From positions 19,922 through 83,921 of the forward strand of contig JAQJVL010002733.1 of the NCBI GenBank assembly GCA_035578905.1: a stretch of 64,000 nt of DNA, given 5' to 3'. Position numbers and translations under genes: made by a program. The notes under the pieces are model-generated. The model did no database searches, was not told the DNA's origin, and saw only the letters and a list, made by a program, of their open reading frames with translations. Shown here in pieces: positions 46,470 to 59,234 of the stretch. How positions within the stretch are numbered: the stretch's first letter is position 1; the number at the start of each line of letters is the position of its first letter. The stretch is from Stictocephala bisonia. Lineage: Eukaryota > Arthropoda > Insecta > Hemiptera > Membracidae.

Positions 46470-47625
46470 TGATTTCTTAATAACGTGTTCTGGCTTATAT
46501 AACTGTTGTATTACGTTACAATAACGGTTACTCTACTACGGAACTGTATTGCAGTAAAACGCATCAGTTACATCTGGGCAATTGTTGTGTAACAGTTCAG
46601 TTCTTGTAACTTACATAGTAGTGTTGCAGGCTCAACACACACACCAGCACTAATAACGTGTTCTGGCTTATGTAACTGTTGTATTACGCTACAATAACGG
46701 TTACTGTACCAGGGAACTGTATTGCAGTAAAACGCACCAGTTACATCTGGGTTATTATTGTATAACAGTGCAGTTGTTGTAACTTACACAGTAGTGATGC
46801 AGGCACAACACACACACACCAGCACTAATAATGTGTTCTGGCTTACGTAACTTTTCTATCACAGTACAATAAAGTTTATTGTATCAGGGAACTGTATAGC
46901 AGATAAAACCTCTCTGCAGTAAAACGCACCAGTTACATCTGGGTAATTGTTGTGTAACAGTTCAGTTCTTGTAACTTACATAGTAGTGTTGCAGGCACAA
47001 CACACACACTAGCACTAATAACGTGTTCTGGCTTATGTAACTGTTGTATTACGCTACAATAACGGTTACTGTACCAGGGAACTGTATTGCAGATAAAACC
47101 TCTCTGCAGTAAAACGTACCAGTTACATCTGAGTCATTGTTGTGTAACAGTTCAGTTCTTGTAACTTACATAGTAGTGATGCAGGCATAACACACACCAG
47201 CACTAATAACGTGTTCTGGCTTATGTAACTGTTGTATCACAGTACAATAAAGTTTATTGTATCAGGGAACTGTATTGCAGATAAAACCTCTCTGCAGTAA
47301 AACGCAACACTTAAGTCATTGTTGTTGTTGTTGAGTCATTGTTGTGTAACAGTGCAGTTGTTGTAACTTACACAGTAGTGTTGCAGGCACAACACACACC
47401 AGCACTAATAACATGTTCTGGCTTATGTAACTGTTGTATTACAGTACAATAAAGTTTATTGTATCAGGGAACTGTATTGCAGATAAAACCTCTCTGCAGT
47501 AAAACGCAACACTTAAGTCATTGTTGTTGTTGTTGAGTCATTGTTGTGTAACAGAGCAGTTGTTGTAAGACACATATTCAGTACCAGTATTGTAGGCACA
47601 ACACAAAATCAGCTCTAATAAAGGT
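46470..47625. repeat. Tandem repeat of 173-202-bp units
   Basis: GTGTTCTGGCTTA recurs at about 46485, 46658, 46833, 47023, 47211 and 47413. Length changes come from the optional block AGATAAAACCTCTCTGCAGT and from extra GTT or GTTGAGTCATT copies. Confidence 0.9.
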
Positions 47626-47629
47626 GTCA

Positions 47630-49040
47630 GCCTGGTCAAGACCATTGGTAGTCTATTTATCGAGGTGTAATCCCTTTTTTTAAAAAGTCCGTATCATAGT
47701 TTCCATTTATTTTACAAAATACGATACTGCAATTATGTAATTACAATATTGACAAAAATAATTTTACAGGTTGAAAAGTAACTTGCACACTCCAGTATTT
47801 GTTTTTAGTAGTGAAAATATATTATTTCTATTTGCAGTAATATTATTGAGTACGAGGGGCTACATTAATGTAAGCATTCTAAACTTTCCTCCCCTTGGGG
47901 GGACTGGGGGGTAGAGGGCAACTCAAAATTTTGATATAGCAACCCCTATCGTATGACCACTCTGATTTAAGAGCTTAGTGAAACTAGGAAGTTAATCTAC
48001 AAAAAAGTGAAATCGGAAAAAAAATGGCGGGAAAAAGCATTGCTCAAAATTAACCCTATTTGATATTCTTAATATAACAAACATTTGATTTATGTCTGAC
48101 ACATTGTTTGTAGGCATTTTGTAACCAAAGCTACTTCTAATGAATAAATGTGGATTTCACGATTTTATGAGGTAGGTGGGGTTGGGACATCACACGGCAA
48201 TAGTTTCCCAATCATTATTATGCAATATTTTATTTTGAATTGTATTACGAAAATAAAAACGGATTAAATGCATCCATATTAAATCCAGATGTATTTTGTA
48301 TTCACATATCCTGATGTATATTATCCAGATCTACACTCATTCTATAAAAATTCACAGACAAAAATGTATTTGACTTAGAACAATGGAATAAATTATTTGT
48401 ATTTAGGCCAAATTGAAGGTTTGGGTAGAAAAAAAACAGACATTGATTAGAAACAATATTTTCGATGAGTATATTACTTAAAATAAATGCTGGATCTGTG
48501 CCCCTTGAATTTCCATGCAATGATACAGTCGATGCAAACATACATTTCTGACGTTTCGCACAGGGTATAGAGAGATTCTTCTAGAATTTTGTTTGTAAGA
48601 TCTGTATTGATGCTGATTTAATGGAATAAATCAGCATCAATTTTAAATAGCCCCAAAATAAAACATTATAGGGACATGTAAAATAAAGGTCACCTATTTC
48701 TTTCACTTGGCCATCATTTTATTTTATTTTGTCCGTTTCACTTTTATTCATGTTAACTTTCTTGTCTTACCAAGTTCATAATCAGGGGTCTTACGGTAGT
48801 GAACATTATAATATTTATATCACGCATCTCAAAAGTTCTACGGCATTTGTAATAGTGAAGGCATAAACACATCTAAAAAATAAATATCAGACTCCACATG
48901 TCTTGGATTAACACCTTTTGATGATGTATCACATTTACAGAAGTTAAATATGTTTCTCGAAAAATACATTACATATTTTTACTTACTGCGCAATACAAAC
49001 TTTCTCCCTTTTAAGAAATGTACAAACAACACACTTCTTA
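47630..49040. other. Gene-free stretch
   Basis: No recognisable gene. It contains the hairpin at 48606-48641. The minus-strand frame 48302-48541 has no known domain. Confidence 0.45.
48606..48641. other. 15-bp perfect hairpin
   Basis: ATTGATGCTGATTTA, loop ATGGAA, TAAATCAGCATCAAT. Confidence 0.85.
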
Positions 49041-49044
49041 AGTA

Positions 49045-49410
49045 AAAACGTGTTAATTCTTCGGTTCAGTGCGTAACGGGTCATATACTCCCTTGTCAGA
49101 CTGCTATTACGTCCTTATCGGTAAATCCGATCGTTAAAAAAAGTCTTTATTCTTCAGTCCAGTGCGTAACGGGCCATATACTCCCTTGTCAAACTGCTAT
49201 TACGTCCCTATCGGTAATTCCGATCGTTCAAAAAATGTCGTAATTCTTCGGTCCAGTGCGTAACGGGCCATATACTCCCTTGTCAGACTGCTATTACGTC
49301 CTTATCGGTAAATCCGATCGTTCAAAAAACGTCGTAATTCTTCGGTCCAGTGCGTAACGGGACAAACTCCCTTGTCAGACTGCTATTACGTAAGGACGTA
49401 AGGAGTATAT
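49045..49410. repeat. 94-bp tandem repeat
   Basis: Four units with CAGTGCGTAACGGG at 49077, 49160, 49254 and 49348, each followed by ATACTCCCTTGTCAGACTGC except a shortened last one. Confidence 0.9.
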
Positions 49411-49439
49411 AGCAGTTTATATACAGATAAAACTGTACG

Positions 49440-49645
49440 ATGGCTGTAAGTGTATGGGTAGGCGGGTGGGTAAGTGCCAACGAAAGTGTATGGGTGGGCG
49501 GGTATGGTAATACACTGTACGTGTATGAGTGGGCGGGTATGTTAATACACTGTACTGATATGGGTGGGTGGGCGGGTTAATGTCACGTACGTTTATGGGT
49601 GGATGGGTGGGTTTATGCCACTTAAGTGTATGGGTGGATGGGTGG
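49440..49645 (-). repeat. 36-bp minisatellite M, locus 3 (inverted)
   Basis: G-rich strand on top. Units include GTGTATGGGTGGGCGGG. A four-run GGGTGGGTGGGCGGG lies at about 49562-49576. Confidence 0.8.
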
Positions 49646-49869
49646 AAAGCTCTTGCAGAAAGCTTAATTTATTTTTGTTCTTACTCTTCCATGTCAATAG
49701 AAGAGTAAGAACATAGAACATGTTGAGTTGTCTCCCTCCCCCAGACAACCTAAGGGGTGATAGGTATAAATTCCTTAATTAATATAGGCTCTCATTTCCA
49801 AGAAGGTTCCTTTAAACAGAAATAAAATATTTTCAGTATTCAAAAAGGTTCAGGTGGGTGCAAGTTACT

Positions 49870-50055
49870 TTTCAGCCACCCTGTGGTGAAGTTCTGTAAC
49901 CCACCTACATGGGGATAAGGTGTAGAAGATATTTCAGGCGAAAGGTCCTATACTCGTACTCTTAATACGGACACTGCGTCCACGACATCGACGTGAGCTC
50001 TACTAGAGAAATCTGGGGTGTCCATGGTGTGTGGTAGTCAAGGTGCAGATGTATA
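49870..50055 (+). repeat. SINE-like repeat S1, 3'-truncated copy
   Basis: It has the head (GTTCTGTAACCCACCTACAT), the CTACTAGAGAAATCTGGGGT block and GTGTGGTAGTCAAGGT, then stops. Confidence 0.6.
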
Positions 50056-50059
50056 TATT

Positions 50060-50960
50060 CTTTGAATTTGGAGAAATGCCTCAAATCTAAAAATTACATT
50101 TGCGAATACAAATTAAAATGTCCCTTACATACATTAATAATAACAATAGTTTGAGGTGTAAAGATTTAAAAAAAAGGAATATGAAATTTACCACTTTTGT
50201 CACTATGAGGCATTCGTATGGTAAAGTGTTTAATTGAGTGATTTATAATTTAAGAACTTCGACTCTCAGAGCTGTTGAATATGCAAGGTCATGACTTGCA
50301 GGGTTTAAATTGGGTCTTTAGTCTATTGACTTGAGTTAAGCTGTCTGGTGCCAACTTAATTCTTTACGATCTAACGGAGAATAAATGTATTTAATGTGAT
50401 CGTAGCAAAGTCGTTATAAATGTATGTGCATTTTAAGAATTTGACTTATTAAATTTCTTACAAATCTCAATGATTATAAATTTGTACAGCAGATCTCAAA
50501 ACTATAAGAATATACATAAAAATATACTGTCGTGTGCATAAAGTATTACTAAATTGGAACATAACTAAAGGGATGGCTATGCCTTCAGTAGTTTAGTACT
50601 TATATAAGGTGGTAGATGATGTTTTCAAACAATCGCTTATTATTTATAAGGACATTTAATCTTTGCTTATTATTTGGTTTTAAAACTTTGTACTATAATG
50701 AAATTATCATCTTAATTGCAGTAGAAAATATTTATGTTATTGTATGTGTCATTAAATAATAAGTCGTCACTCTCTTTTATTCTAATCCAATATTTACATA
50801 CGTTCAAGATTCATTCAGGTTTTCACTCAGTATGAAGTTTGAACTGACACTACATTATAAGTACTGTCAGTCTTAAGTGTGCAAGATTTAGTGGTCCTAG
50901 TGGTAAGACAGAAACTCATCAACAGAGTAGAACACTTTAGATACTAAGATAACGTTTTCT
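50060..50960. other. Gene-free AT-rich stretch
   Basis: Nothing recognised. Confidence 0.5.
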
Positions 50961-50964
50961 CAAC

Positions 50965-52960
50965 ACGCACGGTCATATTGATCCACCCGCCCTCCCGTAC
51001 ACGCATGGAGGTATTGACCCACCCGCCCTCCCGTACATGCACGGTGATATTGACCCACCCGCCCTCCGGTACGCACGGTCATATTGACCCACCCGCCCTC
51101 TCGTACACGTACGGTGATATGGACCCACCCGCCCTCCCGTACACGCACGGTCATATTGACACACCCGCCCTCCCGTACACGCACGGAGATATTGACCCAC
51201 CTGCTCTCCGGTACACGCACGGTCATATTGACCCACCCGCCCTCCCGTACATGCACGGTGATATTGATCCACCCGCCCTCCCGTACATGCATGGTCATAT
51301 TGACCCACTCGTCCTTCCGTACACGCACGGAGATATTGACCCACCCACCTCCCATATACGCACGGAGATATTGACCCACCCGCCCTCCCGTACATGCATG
51401 GTGATACTGACCCACTCGCCCTCCCGTACACGCACGGAGATACTGACCCACCCGCCCTCCCGTACACGCACGGAGATATTGACCCACCCGCCCTCCCGTA
51501 CACGTACGGAGATATTGACCCACCCACCTCCCATATACGCACGGAGATATTGACCCACCCGCCCTCTCGTACACGTACGGTGATATGGACCCACCCGCCC
51601 TCCCGTACACGCACGGTCATATTGACACACCCGCCCTCCCGTACACGCATGGAGGTATTGACCCACCCGCCCTCCCGTACATGCACGGTGATATTGACCC
51701 ACCCGCCCTCCGGTACGCACGGTCATATTGACCCACCCGCCCTCTCGTACACGTACGGTGATATGGACCCACCCGCCCTCCCGTACACGCACGGTCATAT
51801 TGACACACCCGCCCTCCCGTACACGCACGGAGATATTGACCCACCTGCTCTCCGGTACACGCACGGTCATATTGACCCACCCGCCCTCCCGTACATGCAC
51901 GGTGATATTGATCCACCCGCCCTCCCGTACATGCATGGTCATATTGACCCACTCGTCCTTCCGTACACGCACGGAGATATTGACCCACCCACCTCCCATA
52001 TACGCACGGAGATATTGACCCACCCGCCCTCCCGTACATGCATGGTGATACTGACCCACTCGCCCTCCCGTACACGCACGGAGATACTGACCCACCCGCC
52101 CTCCCGTACACGCACGGAGATATTGACCCACCCGCCCTCCCGTACACGTACGGAGATATTGACCCACCCACCTCCCATATACGCACGGAGATATTGACCC
52201 ACCCGCCCTCTCGTACACGTACGGTGATATGGACCCACCCGCCCTCCCGTACACGCACGGTCATATTGACACACCCGCCCTCCCGTACACGCACGGAGAT
52301 ATTGACCCACCTGCTCTCCGGTACACGCACGGTCATATTGACCCACCTGCCCTCCCGTACACGCACGGAGTTATTGACCCACCTGTCCTCCCGTACACGC
52401 ACGGAGATATTGACCCACCCGCCCTCCCGTACATGCACGGTGATATTGATCCACCCGCCCTCCCGTACATGCATGGTCATATTGACCCACTCGTCCTTCC
52501 GTACACGCACGGAGATATTGACCCACCCATCTCCCATATACGCACGGAGATATTGACCCACCCGCCCTCCCGTACATGCACGGTGATACTAACCCACTCG
52601 CCCTCCCGTACACGCACGGAGATACTGACCCACCCGCCCTCTCGTACACGCACGGAGATATTGACCCACCCGCCCTCCCGTACACGCACGGAGATATTGA
52701 CCCACCCGCCCTTTCGTACACGCACGGAGATATTGACCCACCCGCCCTCCCGTACACGCACGGAGATATTGACCCACTCGCCCTTCCGTACATGCACGGA
52801 GATATTGACCCACCCACCTCCCATATACGCACGGAGATATTGACCCACCCGTCCTCCCGTAATGCACGGTGATATTGACCCACCCATCCTCCCGTATATG
52901 CACGGTGATATTGACCCACCCGTCCTCCCGTACACGCACGGTGATATACCGTGCGTGTCA
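50965..52960 (+). repeat. 36-bp minisatellite M, locus 4, large G-quadruplex-prone array
   Basis: About 55 units of the type ATTGACCCACCCGCCCTCCC plus GTACACGCACGGAGAT. Many units carry CCCACCCGCCCTCCC, which is GGGAGGGCGGGTGGG on the minus strand. Higher-order copies exist: one marker (CTCTCGTACACGTACGGTGA) starts near 51101, 51567, 51745 and 52211, spaced 466, 178 and 466 bp, and other markers repeat at 644 bp. Long frames in all phases are consequences of the 36-bp period. Confidence 0.95.
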
Positions 52961-52964
52961 ATAT

Positions 52965-55900
52965 GATAAGTTGAGTGTTTTATACGTATAGGGACACTCC
53001 CCTCACTGATTACTTAAATCCCTGCCTAAGAAGAGAGTTGTTGAAAAGTACGTTAAACTCGTGGTATATTTTTGTAACGAATTGAAAACAACGTTCTATT
53101 TTCATTTTGCGTTCTTGTCAAAATAAACTTCTTAGTAATATTATTAAGAAGAAAAAAAACACTAGTTCATAATTAAATATGTTTTATGATCACAATGAGC
53201 TATATACAATATTTAAAATAAATTGTTTAACCAGAACCTATTTGATTAGTAAACTAAAAGTAAACATTGTTATATAACAGCAGGTGTAATATGGATTTAA
53301 GACCATTATTGATTGAATAATACTTTTTAACGGGATCAATTCAGTATGCTTAAGAGGGACTTCAATTTAAAAATTTGTCATTTTATTGCACTGCATGTAT
53401 TTCGTCAAGGAAACAGAACTCATTTATTTATATTGTTAGGAAAATTAAAATAATAATTCATGTAAAATCTTACATTATGTTCATATAAGAGCCAGCGTCA
53501 CCCGGGTGTTAGACATTGTTCCTTCACAGGAAACAAGGTCCTGGTAAACACGATTACATGTCTCCTCGTTTGTTGTGTCTCTTCATTACACATTATGTTA
53601 AATGCACACACACACAGAGTCTATTAAATCTTATAAGAATATTGTACAATTTAATCATATTTTATAACATTAAAATTGACGATATTTTGCTCTTCTATGG
53701 CAACCTTTTATTTGTTTAGTTATATAAAATTTACGATAAATAAGATATACTTTTATTATAATTCCACACTTGAAATTAAAACTATTTCAGAAAATTTAAT
53801 ATTCCCTAATAAATTATCAATAAAACATGAATTAATCAACAAATATTACATTCATGCTTCAAATACCTGTAGTTTTACATCAAAGTGCCTCACATGCTGA
53901 CATCAGTAAAAAGAAATATGTAGGCCCTAAACATTTTGTAATATTTTCCATGTCAAAAATGCTTGTAAGCTTGTCAAAGGATTAAACTATGTGAAAAAAA
54001 CTATGTCAATATATTTAAAAGTTACTAACGTAATTCAACTTAAGTTAAATACTCATTCACATAAAGAAAATGATTTTGGCTAGATCTGAATATATATAAT
54101 TAATAACTGCCTGGAATAATAAGGACGAGAAAAGGTGATAAAAATGATCTTATGGCGTTTTTCCAAAATTATATTATCACAGACATGTAGTAATCACCTT
54201 TTTGTATGAGATGTTTTGTATAAAAACTGTGAATATTCTATTAAATAGGAACAATCATAACCATTTTAATATTATGTGAATCACCCCCCCCCCCCACTTC
54301 ATTATTTGATAATGTACAAAGAGAAAGAAGACCAACTACAAAAATAAACATTATAAATATTTGTAGTAGGAATTACTTCGTTGTAAGTTTGTGAAGTTTT
54401 TTATGGAAAAAAGAGTTATATTCTTTAATCAAACCAGATGAATGCACTCTCATCCTTTCCGTTGAGGAATATCAGTTATGAAAAAAGTGTTCCATGGTAA
54501 CTTCAGGTTAGGGTTCCAGGGTATATTTGCAAGTTTGATCGCTGTAATTATATTTCAGTTTCAACTCCCCATGAATACCTAATTAGGTTATCTACTGTTG
54601 GTACATCGGCGCTGATTCGTTTAGTCACTTTTTATGCTCTAACAACAAAACACAGTTTTGTATACAATACAAAAGTTTAGTTACCTATGTACTGCATCAA
54701 TAATTTTTAAAACCTTATGTAATATATTTTTCCGAAAAAAATAGTAAAAGAACGCCCGCCATGATTAAAAATAATAATATGAAAATGATTGAGCGATCCG
54801 AAAAACATTTACTTTGTAAACAACGTGATAATGCTTTGTTTTTCCCACAGCAAAATGTAGCTCCATATAATTAAATAGTTCTCATTTATAATGAAATAGT
54901 GGATACGTTTAATTAATAACACTTAAGTTAAAATACCATCTTTAATGAAGGGTTTTTCTTAGTAATTATAAAAAAAAAACTCGTATCTATTCACATATTA
55001 TATAGAAAATAGGGGACATGCCTGCACGCTTCGCAAACCAAACCTGTAACTCGCTGCTCTCATGAATTTTCACGGAAAATAATAATAGGTTAAGTGTATG
55101 AAGAAAAATCACAAAATTAAATTTATTAACACCATCTCACTCACATTACTTTCGTTGCTCCCTATTTATTAGTAATAACACCCAATGATATTACTTAGCC
55201 TGTTTATAACGTGTTCATTTAATTTGTTTCCGTTTAAAAGCTGAAGATTAATTAACTAAATAAAATACAACTGCATTAAACTAGATTACTATTATAAACT
55301 TCAAGTTCAGTGGAGCAGAGCCCTACAATCGAATGTATATCTCGGTAGGTTTAACGAGGCACTTGGGCAGGCGATGCGCAGTAGACTAATTGGAGTGGGG
55401 GAAGCCGCCGAGTCAGTGTGTGCCATACGGTAAATAAAATAGAAAGTAAAATCATCTGAAATTTAAATTTTGGTTTACAGCCTGACTTACCTTGTTATTG
55501 TAGATACATAATTAATAATTAATTGTTAAAATTATTACTAATTAATTAATAAGTTACACATTTAACTTTTTTTATTTATTTGTTCATAAGTACAGTATGT
55601 TGATTATATCATAATTTATTATTTTATAAGCAAATTAAATTGCCTATTTCCAGAGCAGACTTGGTAAAGACAGCATATGTTATTTTATGTTAGCAATAAG
55701 AGGGTTTAATTCAAATTAAACTTGTTAGCGACCTTTCTGATTGGCCGTTATAATAAATGTAAACAAACAACAAATGAGGCGAAAATAAATTATGCTTTTC
55801 TAGACAAAGGGGCGCTGCAAGCGCAACTCGACCGGCAACACGGTAAATAAGAGATCAGTCACATGGTGGAGGGGTATAACAGTGGTGGGACTGCCCTCCC

Positions 55901-57540
55901 CTCCACTCCTAGTATTATTCCCCTCACGCGCAGGCCAAGTGCCTCGGTAAGCCTCGTGAGTTATAAAATAAATCCATGCTCACAACCTTTACTGGTTTTA
56001 CAATATGAAAGATTTAATCTCCTCAGTATTACAAATATCATTGTTTTCAATCCAACAGCTGTTAATTTTTTTGGAAATCATCATTTTCATTTAAACTGCT
56101 GTTAATTCTCGATTGTTTGGAATATCTTCCCACGTTATCCTTATGACCAAATAACGTACTTTGCGAGCTACCCATGCCCTTCAGGCTGAAAACATTGAAC
56201 AATTAAGACCAGAGATTATTGCACAACTACGAACAGAGGAACATTTTTTGACTCTCAGCCGTTTAAATTGGTCTAGGAATAGGGGAGTAGTTGAGTTGAC
56301 CAAAACCTACTCCAAGTATTACATACAGTATATAAGAATGTCAAAGTAATACTCTTTTGGAGGCTTAGCATTGATACATTAGAGGCACACAAACCTTCAA
56401 TGACATCTTGATTTACATATTTATCGATATAACATTTGTCTTGCACAAGTTACAAATATTTATTTCCATTTTAATATTTTAAAATTTATTTTCTAATCAC
56501 AATTTTAAGTGATGCTATAACAAAAAATAGCAGAAGAAAACACAAGTTTATTTTGATATTTTTAAAGAAGGATTCTCATTCCCCCTTCGATTTACCAATC
56601 GTCTACAGACCAGTTGAACTCTCAAGTGTCCATAACAGCCTTAAGATTCTGTAAGATGTCTATAAGAGCAATAATAAATGCAGAACAGCTCTCTGACTTA
56701 ACTATTGTTTAGATAATTTAAGTTTTTACATCGATTGTAAGAGTGTAAAAGTAACTAGTGAATCCACTTATTAATTTAAAAAAGTTTAAGTTTCCACTTA
56801 TTGATTTTTCAAAAAAAGTTGAGTGTATGATTTAGTTTAAATTCAAATAAACAACAACCATTTTATAAAGTGGATTCTTTATTAACTTTTAATCTCTTTT
56901 GCACAGTGTTAAAATGATAATTCCCCGACAAATCCTTAATTCACAGTGTTTTTCCGCTTTAATTTTGTTCTTATGATAATAAGCCTAATATGGTAACCAC
57001 ATCTGCAGACGTTTAAGGATCACAAATCAAAGACCCAATAAACGGGGAAACACTGGCTGAGTGTGAGTTTAATCACACAGTCTAGAATTAAAAGCTGCAT
57101 TCAGAGTCGTTTATTATTATTACCGGTCATATTATTATTTAAACGCTCTTGGTTATGAAGACAGTTTGCAATGCTACATACTCAGTGCATCTCTCTCGCA
57201 CCAGTGCTTTCAGTAGGTCAAAATCTAAGCGGCCCATATATAGTCTGATAATGACGAGCTTATTGGATTAATATGAATATAATGATATAGGTACATATGC
57301 TGTGGATATGAATGTATGTAAATCTCTACTATAAATTTAAATTGATAAGAAGTTAAAGAAATTCACCAGTCTGAAGTTGTTGTAAGGTACTTTTGTGCAA
57401 TCACCAAAATAAGTGTATTTTCTAGTCTTCAAGTACTAGAAATATATTGAATAACTGACATTACGAAGGACGAAATGACACGAGGGTAACGAGTGACTGG
57501 GGTGGCTCTTGAAGCGTGCAGGAGTGTCCTGTAGTTTATT
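52965..57540. other. AT-rich stretch without a recognised gene
   Basis: It holds a C13 run near 54283, a diverged inverted repeat at about 55340-55415 versus 55905-55965 (shared core GAGGCACTTGG), and a short frame at 56161-56349 with no known domain. Fragments matching 31431-31560 lie at 56613-56635 and 57045-57110. Confidence 0.45.
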
Positions 57541-57659
57541 CTTTAACATAGTAATATACAATAAGGCTTCCCAGAAGCAAAGACTACAGTGATATAACCT
57601 AGAAATTTTCTACCAGTAAGTTGATGTTCTGAAAACATAGGTGAACATTTTTTTTTTAA

Positions 57660-57838
57660 CTTATAAACTCGGACGCCCAGTGGCCGGGACTCTGTACTTG
57701 AAGTTCGGAGTTTAGTGTTCACTCTACAGGAACTGGGAAACTGATAAGTCGGAACAGAGTTATAGCTGTGCTCTACACCCCATTCCCAACTTCTTACCCA
57801 ACTTAACCTACCCACTAAGGCATCCATCTTACACTACT
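57660..57838 (-). repeat. Dispersed repeat Y, copy 2
   Basis: Reverse of 43343-43512 with scattered differences. Confidence 0.75.
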
Positions 57839-58699
57839 CACTTCCACTATTCATTATAAAACAATTTCACCATTTTAGTCCATTGTATCTGTATATTATA
57901 TTGTTTAACTATGCTTTCCCGTTACTGTTTGTTCCGTAATATAATTAAAAGAAGTATTTTAGATTAACATAGTTTTCATCAAGAACAATGAATTATACAT
58001 AGTAACACCTTATAAATATCTGACTATTAACGAGATTGATTTGATATAAATTTAATGTGGACAAGTTATGTTTAATTGTTAAATCTTATAAAACTTGATT
58101 ATTATAGTTATGATCCCTGATTCCCAGAAATAGCATTATTTGTCTAGACTAGTAAAAAATGATAAAATTTGGTGACATATGAAACCGCTATCTAGGCCTA
58201 CTTGTTTATTGAAGATTACAAAGCTAGTCATTTAATTGTCTATTTTCCATATGTGACGCAAGTTCTTAGCTAAGATTTAAACATCAAAAATATATCTACA
58301 ACTATCAACAGGTATAATGAAGTAGTCTATTAAAAGAAAATTCTCACATTTATAGTAGGTAAGTTTTCTTTTATAATCCAAATAAGTAACAGATATTTAT
58401 TTATTATGGGCTGCAGGAAGACTGTTTCAATACTCAACTTATGTCTAAGCGGGAACTGACTATATTTTTTGAAATATGTATTAGTTAATACTCTATTGAA
58501 AATAAATTACTAACTTTCTCCTATATTAATTACACTAACAATCAAAACTTTTGAAAATTACCAGTTTGATTCCCAAATATGTTTTTTCCCACAATTAAAA
58601 AAATAGTCAAGCTAGAGACATTCCATTTTTTCTAAAATATTTGAAATTTTAATTTAAATCTTTCCTAAGTATGTAATCAAAATTTTTAGAGAGGTTTTT

Positions 58700-59012
58700 G
58701 AGAAAATTCCATTTGTGTATGCCTTTTGCTCATAAAAAAAAAACTAAAATTTCAAGAAAGTGAAAAAGTGGCCTGGAAATATAGGCTTAAATGCACACAC
58801 ATACCAAGTTTCATAAAAAATAATCCGTCTGTCTGGTCTCCAGCAAACTGCACATAGACACATATACGGACACACCCCAAACATTTGTTTGAAGAAAAAA
58901 CACTATTTTGGGTTCAAGGGACCCTAAAATGGATTTTTAGACGAACCTGTAAAAAGACTTTCTTTGGACGATCACAATACTTTCTCTATACTAACGTATA
59001 TGGGAGAAAGTA
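58700..59012 (-). repeat. Dispersed repeat Z, copy 2
   Basis: It ends CTAACGTATATGGGAGAAAG, the inverse of the start of 44548-44790. The interior shares GGTCTCCAG..TGCACAT and GGGACCCTAAA. Confidence 0.75.
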
Positions 59013-59101
59013 AAAATGTATCATGGTAAATAATTATTGTAAAACCAAGAGCCTGAGTTTTTGTAAAATCAAAGTTATAAGCTATTAGTTACTTACTCAT
59101 G

Positions 59102-59230
59102 AGGCACGCATGAACAGTCAAAGGAGCTCACAGCTCTGGTCAAAGACGACCTCTTCTCTAACCCACAACAGAGAGACATTATTATTTATGAACAGTTTCA
59201 AACATATTCATAATCGCGTTGACTTTCAAA
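59102..59230 (-). repeat. Dispersed repeat X, copy 2
   Basis: Reverse of 42367-42494. Confidence 0.75.
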
Positions 59231-59234
59231 ATAA

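Noticed and set aside
50960..52961. Many overlapping long frames rich in Gly/Arg/Tyr or Pro/His, up to 319 codons
   Set aside because: A 36-bp stop-free unit opens several phases on both strands. There are no start context, splice signals or family resemblance.
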